Shown: piece after piece, positions 33,031 to 37,468 of the stretch | Layout of the letters: every line of letters begins with the position of its first letter | How positions within the stretch are numbered: the first letter of the stretch is position 1 | Source: Lachnospiraceae bacterium | GTDB lineage: Bacteria; Bacillota; Clostridia; Lachnospirales; Lachnospiraceae | DNA length: 37,468 nucleotides | Assembly: GCA_022792535.1 (NCBI GenBank) | Contig: JAAWBG010000001.1 | Span: 1 to 37,468 of the forward strand | Direction: 5' to 3' | Position numbers and translations under genes: made by a program | The notes under the pieces: model-generated | Database searches by the model: none | What the model saw: only the letters and a program-made list of their open reading frames with translations | What the model was told of the DNA's origin: nothing

Positions 33031-34050
33031 ATGGCAATTTTAGTGACAGGCGGAGCAGGCTATATTGGAAGTCACACATGTATCGAGCTGATTCATGCAG
33101 GTTATGATGTGGTTGTAGTGGATAATCTGGTAAACTCCAGTGAAGAGGCGGTAAAACGAGTAGAAAAAATTACTGGGGCGGACATACCTTTTTATCAAGT
33201 AGATATCTTAGACGCCAAAGCTTTGGGAGAGGTGTTTGACAAGGAGCAGATTGACAGTGTGATTCATTTTGCAGGTTTGAAGGCAGTAGGAGAGTCGGTA
33301 CAGAAGCCTTTAGAGTATTATTATAATAATATTACCGGAACTTTAATCTTGTGTGATGTGATGCGCAGCCATGGAGTGAAAAATATTATCTTTTCCTCTT
33401 CTGCAACTGTCTACGGAGATCCGGCCATCATTCCGATTACAGAGGAATGCCCCAAGGGAACCATCACCAATCCCTATGGGCAGACCAAGGGGATGTTAGA
33501 GCAGATTCTCACAGATTTTCATGTGGCTGATCCAGAGTGGAATGTGGTACTGCTTCGTTACTTTAACCCGATTGGAGCACATGAAAGCGGAATTATCGGC
33601 GAGGATCCAAAGGGAATTCCCAATAATTTGGTGCCCTACATTGCACAGGTGGCAGTAGGAAAATTAAAATGTCTGGGTGTATTTGGAGATGATTACGATA
33701 CACCGGACGGAACTGGAGTTCGAGATTATATTCATGTGGTAGATTTGGCAAAAGGCCATGTGAAGGCATTGAAGAAGATTGAAGATAAGTCTGGAGTTAC
33801 GATCTATAATCTGGGAACTGGAAATGGATACAGCGTGCTGGATGTGGTAAAAGCCTATGAAAAAGCCTGCGGCAAGCCCATTCCTTATGAAATCAAACCA
33901 AGAAGAGCAGGGGATATCGCCACCTGTTATGCGGACCCTTCGAAAGCAAAAGCAGAACTGGGCTGGGAAGCAGAATTCGGCATTGACCGGATGTGCCAGG
34001 ATTCCTGGAGATGGCAGAGTATGAATCCAAATGGATACCGCAGTGAATGA
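33031..34050 (+). CDS. galE: UDP-glucose 4-epimerase
   Basis: A 339-aa extended short-chain dehydrogenase, the standard GalE length. The NAD loop is '[17 protein letters not shown]', the active site has '[10 protein letters not shown]' (Ser/Thr) and '[14 protein letters not shown]' (Y-x-x-x-K), and '[18 protein letters not shown]' and '[14 protein letters not shown]' are typical. It interconverts UDP-Glc/UDP-Gal, and many gut enzymes also act on UDP-GlcNAc/GalNAc, which fits the upstream kinase and nucleotidyltransferase. It has its own promoter and a long terminator hairpin. GGAGGG precedes the ATG. Confidence 0.95.
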   Translation: MAILVTGGAGYIGSHTCIELIHAGYDVVVVDNLVNSSEEAVKRVEKITGADIPFYQVDILDAKALGEVFDKEQIDSVIHFAGLKAVGESVQKPLEYYYNNITGTLILCDVMRSHGVKNIIFSSSATVYGDPAIIPITEECPKGTITNPYGQTKGMLEQILTDFHVADPEWNVVLLRYFNPIGAHESGIIGEDPKGIPNNLVPYIAQVAVGKLKCLGVFGDDYDTPDGTGVRDYIHVVDLAKGHVKALKKIEDKSGVTIYNLGTGNGYSVLDVVKAYEKACGKPIPYEIKPRRAGDIATCYADPSKAKAELGWEAEFGIDRMCQDSWRWQSMNPNGYRSE

Positions 34051-34115
34051 AGCTGCTTTGAAAGTGAAATTGTCATGATAGACATGATAGAATAGAAGAG
34101 ACAGAATTAAAATAC

Positions 34116-34185
34116 AAAACTTCTGCAGTACATGGAACAATGTAGCTGATCATTGTTCCATGTACTGCAGAAGTTTTTGTTTTGC
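34116..34185. terminator. Bidirectional terminator, 27-bp perfect stem
   Basis: 34116-34142 and 34151-34177 are exact inverted copies of 27 bases around an 8-base loop (TAGCTGAT). T-rich tracts follow on both strands (TTTTTGTTTT on +, TTTTGTATTTT on -). It separates galE from the convergent HD-domain gene that ends at 34197. Confidence 0.92.
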
Positions 34186-34196
34186 CCGTTTTGTTT

Positions 34197-35378
34197 TTAA
34201 AGAGATCTTCCCGCCGCCGCTAATTTACTTCGCTTTTCCGCATAACGTCTGGCTGTTTCACGGATATGAGGATCGCTGGCATATTTTTTTAAGGTTTCAT
34301 GATCAAAGGGCAGGCGGAGATCCATGGTTTTCATCACATCTGCAATGTGCATGGTTTTTTGGAATTTTGCATCGTCAAAATCCACCCGTTGATTGTCAGA
34401 AAATAAGATAACCACAGGCTGGGCATAATTCTTGGCATTTTCTTCCACAACAATTCCTTTTTGCCCATTGGAAAAGTCCACGCAGCACCCGGAAGGTAAA
34501 ATATGAATACATTGGGTGAGAGCGGTGAGAAAGGGCGCTGGATAGTAGTCGGGGTGTTCCCGCAAAAAACGCACTGCCCGGATTTCAGACATAGGCTCCC
34601 GATCCAGATTCATGGAAGTCAATTCGTCAAACATGCTTGCAACATGAAGAACGTGAGTTCCGTTTTTCCACTGTACATTTTTCGGAAGGGGAACTTTGAC
34701 ATTGTGTTCTAAACGGGTCATCTGTCCTACGATCTGAAGAGTCAGCTCTGGAAACTTGTAGTCATTGTAGTCTGGATGAAGCATGTGGTATCCTTTTTCC
34801 AGATATCCGCGGATCAGCCGGCGTTCATCAGAAGATAGGAGCCGGTCTCCTTTTTCTAAAATCTCATCAGGAACTAATAAAAGACCCATATCATGTAAGA
34901 GGGCTGCACATACGATGGCAAGCTGTTCCCCATAAGAATAATGAAGTTTGTGAACCATCATGGCAGTTAAAATAGCAGTGTTTAAGCTGTGTTTGTATAC
35001 ATAGTCTCCATTGCTTCGAAGACTTCGATTGAACTGAATCTTGTGGTCCAGAGAGCCAAAGTTCCGCAGGATTGTCTGGGAAAGAGGCATAATATTCTGA
35101 GGAGTCATGCCATTTGTAAGCAGGGTGAGATCATCTTTCAAGCGGAAAGTAGAGACAGTCAGAAAACGTTCTAGTTCAATGTCTTCTTCTGTAAGAGGAG
35201 GCACTGGCTCCGCAGGTTCCAAAATGTAGACGCCCCAGAGACCAAAATTTTCAATGCTGGCAATTCCTTGGCGTGAAAGTTTTGTGTCGCGTTCAAAAAG
35301 CATAACGCCCATTTTATTATAAATCGGCCGGGCAAGACGCATGCCAGGCTTTAATTGGCTGATTTTTACATATTGCAC
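34197..35378 (-). CDS. Degenerate HD-GYP-like protein
   Basis: A 393-aa protein and the only - strand gene here. It starts at GTG (35378) with GGGAGGTG about 9 bases upstream on its strand. An N-terminal domain ('VKISQLKPGMRLARPIYNK', 'LSRQGIASIENFGLWGVYI') matches the region in front of many HD-GYP domains. The HD domain has 'YVYKHSLNTAILTAMM' (H130) and 'CAALLHDMGLLLVPDEIL' (H162, D163). The downstream H-H-E and G-Y-P signature region is replaced by 'VGQMTRLEHNVKVPLPKNV', so the usual cyclic-di-GMP phosphodiesterase site looks incomplete. A phosphohydrolase of another kind or a regulatory protein is possible. The C-terminus (about 290-393) is a polar PilZ-like/HD-GYP tail of unclear role. 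Confidence 0.75.
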   Translation of the reverse strand: MQYVKISQLKPGMRLARPIYNKMGVMLFERDTKLSRQGIASIENFGLWGVYILEPAEPVPPLTEEDIELERFLTVSTFRLKDDLTLLTNGMTPQNIMPLSQTILRNFGSLDHKIQFNRSLRSNGDYVYKHSLNTAILTAMMVHKLHYSYGEQLAIVCAALLHDMGLLLVPDEILEKGDRLLSSDERRLIRGYLEKGYHMLHPDYNDYKFPELTLQIVGQMTRLEHNVKVPLPKNVQWKNGTHVLHVASMFDELTSMNLDREPMSEIRAVRFLREHPDYYPAPFLTALTQCIHILPSGCCVDFSNGQKGIVVEENAKNYAQPVVILFSDNQRVDFDDAKFQKTMHIADVMKTMDLRLPFDHETLKKYASDPHIRETARRYAEKRSKLAAAGRSL

Positions 35379-35630
35379 GAAAACACCTCCCTGTCAATAG
35401 ACTTATTTTGCGCTATTGATGTTATATCTGTGATTGCTTTATTTATCTGCTTAATAATGTATTTATCGGATCAAAAAGGTTTTTGGCAAAGGCTGGAAGA
35501 CAGAAAAATTATAAGGGTTAGATACTCTTTTTCCGGTTCCAGTTGCAGGAAGAAAAAGAAAGAGATATAATGCAGGTAAAAAGGATCGAAAAATACGTGA
35601 AAGAGAAATGGCAAGTTACTGGAGGAGAAT

Positions 35631-36821
35631 ATGAGACGGTTATGGAAAAGCGTGGCGCTGGTCTTATTTTTGTGCTGCTTATTCAGCACAGCAGCTTTTG
35701 CAACCCAGAACAAAATAGACCAGGTGCAGGAGGGAATTGAGGATCTGAAGAAACAGAAAGAGGAAGCGGAGCAGGAAGTGAATGAGCTGAATGATCAGGC
35801 AGGGAATTTGGAAGGAGATCTGAAAAGTTTTAACAACAGCCTGACAGAAATTACCGCTGAATTAAATGAGACAGAAGAGAAGCTGAAAGTCACAAGAAAT
35901 AATCTGGAGAAGACGAGAAAAGATTTAGAGGCTGCAAAGAAAAAAGAAAAGAAACAGTATGAATCCATGAAGAAGAGGATTCAGTTTATGTATGAGATGG
36001 ATATGGAAGGCATGCTGGAAGTGCTGATGAGTGCGGAAAGTTTTGCAGATTTTCTAAATAAAGGAGAATACATTGTAAGTATCCACAATTATGACAGGGA
36101 AATGTTGGAAGAGTACCGGGCCACCAAAGAGGAGATTGCCCAGAAAGAAAAGTCTCTGGAAGAAAATGAAGGGCTGCTGGCCGAACTGCAGGAACAGCAG
36201 GAAGGCAAACAGCAGGAGCTGGCAGCTTTGGTGGACAGTACCTCGGACAAGCTGAGCGCGGCCAGGAAACAACTGGCAAAAGCCCAGGCAGATGTGACAG
36301 CCTATGATGCAGAGCTTGAGCGTCAGATGGCCTATGAAGCGGAATTGGAGAAGCAGAAAGCGGCGGAAGATGCCAAACGGATGGAAGAGATCAAACGTCA
36401 GGAAGAGGAGATGCAGCAGCAAGCTGATGCAGATCAATCAGGAGGAGGCAGCTCTTCCGGGGGAGGAAGCAATTCTGCCGGAGCCAGTGCTTCCGATGCC
36501 GCTATGCTGGCAGCTTTGATTCAGTGCGAGGCAGGAGGAGAAAGCTATGAAGGAAAGCTGGCAGTGGGAAGCGTGGTGATGAACCGGGTACGGAGTTCCT
36601 ATTTTCCCAATACAGTGGCCGGCGTGATTTATCAGAGCGGCCAATTTTCTCCGGTGGCCAGCGGCCGGTTTGCTTCCGTACTGGCAAAGGGAGCCAATCA
36701 GAGCTGCCGCAAGGCGGCAGGGGAAGTGTTAGGAGGTAAGATTACGGTAAATTGTCTGTATTTTAGAAGAAATGACGGAGGGATCGCAGGCACTGTAATC
36801 GGAAATCATGTTTTTTATTAA
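35631..36821 (+). CDS. Secreted cell-wall hydrolase: PcsB-like coiled coil plus SleB domain
   Basis: A 396-aa exported protein. The signal peptide (MRRLWKSVALVLFLCCLFST) cuts near 'AFA-TQN'. Long coiled coils (about 28-245) resemble the N-terminal part of PcsB/FtsX-controlled hydrolases ('FMYEMDMEGMLEVLMSAESF', 'FLNKGEYIVSIHNYDREML'). A Gln/Glu stretch and a Gly/Ser linker ('GGGSSSGGGSNSAGA') follow. The C-terminal SleB/Hydrolase_2 domain (about 285-396) reads 'LIQCEAGGESYEGKLAVGSV' with E300 as the likely catalytic acid, then 'MNRVRSSYFPNTVAGVIYQS' and 'GKITVNCLYFRR'. It would cleave peptidoglycan during growth or division. GGAGGAGAAT precedes the ATG; a strong terminator follows. Confidence 0.85.
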   Translation: MRRLWKSVALVLFLCCLFSTAAFATQNKIDQVQEGIEDLKKQKEEAEQEVNELNDQAGNLEGDLKSFNNSLTEITAELNETEEKLKVTRNNLEKTRKDLEAAKKKEKKQYESMKKRIQFMYEMDMEGMLEVLMSAESFADFLNKGEYIVSIHNYDREMLEEYRATKEEIAQKEKSLEENEGLLAELQEQQEGKQQELAALVDSTSDKLSAARKQLAKAQADVTAYDAELERQMAYEAELEKQKAAEDAKRMEEIKRQEEEMQQQADADQSGGGSSSGGGSNSAGASASDAAMLAALIQCEAGGESYEGKLAVGSVVMNRVRSSYFPNTVAGVIYQSGQFSPVASGRFASVLAKGANQSCRKAAGEVLGGKITVNCLYFRRNDGGIAGTVIGNHVFY

Positions 36822-36852
36822 ATACACAGGTTTTTCCAATAAAATGAAAAGA

Positions 36853-36894
36853 AGGTTGATTTTGTATAATGTGCACAAAATCAACCTCTTTTTT
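36853..36894 (+). terminator. Rho-independent terminator after the cell-wall hydrolase
   Basis: AGGTTGATTTTG at 36853-36864 pairs exactly with CAAAATCAACCT at 36876-36887 around an 11-base loop, followed by CTTTTTT. Confidence 0.9.
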
Positions 36895-36998
36895 CTGGGA
36901 AAAAACCTGGATAGAATGATAAAAATATAACAAAGATAGACAAAAGCGGATGGATGAAAAAAGAAAGGGAAAGGAAGGGGAAAGGGGGAAGATAATTC

Positions 36999-37027
36999 TT
37001 GCAATTTACAGGAAAATGTGCTAGGAT
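36999..37027 (+). promoter_or_regulatory. Candidate distal promoter of the thiolase gene
   Basis: TTGCAA at 36999-37004, a 17-base spacer and TAGGAT at 37022-37027, preceded by TGC as an extended -10. Confidence 0.45.
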
Positions 37028-37128
37028 ATTCATATCGAGGGATGAAAACACGGGAAAAACAGGAATTATGAGAAGTATCTTGCAGGCATGGCAGATTTGG
37101 AGATGCCAGCGACCTGTTTTCCTTTTTT

Positions 37129-37158
37129 TTGACAAAAAGATTGTTAAAAAAATAACAG
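37129..37158 (+). promoter_or_regulatory. Rex-like operator over a candidate promoter
   Basis: TTGACA at 37129-37134 and ATAACA at 37152-37157 (17-base spacer) form a candidate promoter. The overlapping 37141-37158, TTGTTAA-N4-ATAACAG, matches 12 of 14 defined positions of the clostridial Rex site TTGTTAA-N4-TTAACAA. Rex is an NADH-sensing repressor of thiolase/butyrate genes in Clostridia. Confidence 0.55.
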
Positions 37159-37232
37159 ACATTTTGGTGATTTTGTCAAAAATGTTTTCACGTTTTCACG
37201 ATTACATATTATTTTAAAAGGAGACGAAGAAA

Positions 37233-37468
37233 ATGGCAAAGAAAGTTGTTTTGGCAGGCGCATGCCGTACTGCAATCGGAACTATGGGAGGGGCTTTAAG
37301 CACAACTCCAGCACCAGTGTTAGGATCTATCGTAATTAAGGAAGCGTTGAGCAGAGCCGGCGTTCCAGCAGATCAGGTTGACCACGTATACATGGGATGT
37401 GTTATCCAGGCTGGTTAGGACAGAACGTAGCACGTCAGGCATCCATTAAAGCTGGTTTGCCAATCGAG
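37233..37468 (+). pseudogene. Acetyl-CoA acetyltransferase (thiolase), 5' part, frameshifted
   Basis: The N-terminus of a type II thiolase: MAKKVVLAGACRTAIGTMGG, then 'VKEALSRAGV'-like and 'DHVYMGCVIQAG'. The frame stops at TAG 37416-37418. If one T is added at 37415-37416, translation continues as LGQNVARQASIKAGLPIE to the window end, the expected thiolase sequence, so a single base is missing. This may be a sequencing or assembly error near the contig edge, or a real inactivating mutation. The catalytic Cys region lies beyond the window. Thiolase condenses two acetyl-CoA as the first step of butyrate formation. AAAAGGAGACG precedes the ATG. Confidence 0.85.

Larger units (their letters stand above)
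36895..37232 (+). other. Long intergenic region before the thiolase gene
   Basis: No supported gene was seen. It holds a polypurine stretch at 36946-36992 (runs of G and A only, almost without interruption), a candidate promoter TTGCAA-17-TAGGAT at 36999-37027 with a TGC extended -10, and a GGCAT/ATGCC mini-hairpin near 37085-37107. Further on are a second -35-like TTGACA at 37129 and a Rex-like site at 37141-37158. If the first promoter is used, the thiolase mRNA has a leader of about 200 bases. Confidence 0.55.

Noticed and set aside
35355..35570. Short + strand open frame of 71 codons before the cell-wall hydrolase
   Set aside because: It begins inside the 5' end of the - strand HD gene, has no ribosome site and no family resemblance, although part of it is hydrophobic.

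Overview
The window reads as about 37 kb of a low-to-mid GC, gut-type Clostridia genome, most likely Lachnospiraceae. The signs are strong AGGAGG ribosome sites, LytTR/GHKL regulators, an Rpn-type nuclease tail, a PcsB-like/SleB hydrolase, a NahK-type sugar salvage set, and a thiolase gene behind a Rex-like site. This placement is inferred from gene content. All genes but one are on the + strand; the exception is an HD-domain gene at 34197-35378. No rRNA, tRNA, CRISPR array or complete IS was seen.

1-9271 is a cell-envelope block. It opens with the 3' part of a membrane-anchored transglutaminase-like protein that has an acidic repeat region. A compact, apparently co-transcribed run follows: aspartate/glutamate-type racemase, stand-alone adenylation enzyme, carrier protein, lipoprotein, MBOAT acyltransferase, membrane-anchored SGNH-like protein carrying Cys in place of the usual Ser, and a glutamine-dependent asparagine-synthetase-family amidotransferase. 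The order resembles dltA-dltC-dltB-dltD, but with a racemase in front and an amidotransferase behind. The best hypothesis is a dlt-like pathway that attaches a D-amino acid other than D-Ala, perhaps D-Asp/D-Asn or D-Glu/D-Gln, to a surface polymer. This is the strongest candidate here for an undescribed system.

9349-12522 holds a VanW-family protein and a D,D-carboxypeptidase. The carboxypeptidase's signal peptide joins its ATG only if one A is skipped in an A8 or A9 tract. 12663-17075 is a coenzyme A operon (panG-like, panB, panC, panD, coaBC) with a palindromic repeat between panB and panC. 17244-21295 holds a secreted propeller-like protein, an Rpn-nuclease remnant, a small unknown protein and a secreted three-repeat adhesin-like protein.

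21561-24626 is a large WYL-like/SF1 helicase/nuclease protein, a possible defence gene. 24815-28683 is a regulatory locus: a FlxA-like coiled-coil protein, a LytTR response regulator, a GHKL histidine kinase and a second small hydrophilic protein. A 290-bp palindromic MITE-like element lies between regulator and kinase and shares its arm with the pan operon repeat. 28928-34050 holds a DJ-1/PfpI protein, ychF, and a sugar module (nucleotidyltransferase, NahK-like kinase, galE) that fits salvage of host-glycan hexosamines. A 27-bp perfect hairpin separates galE from the convergent degenerate HD-GYP gene. The window ends with a PcsB/SleB cell-wall hydrolase and the start of a thiolase gene that carries a one-base frameshift.
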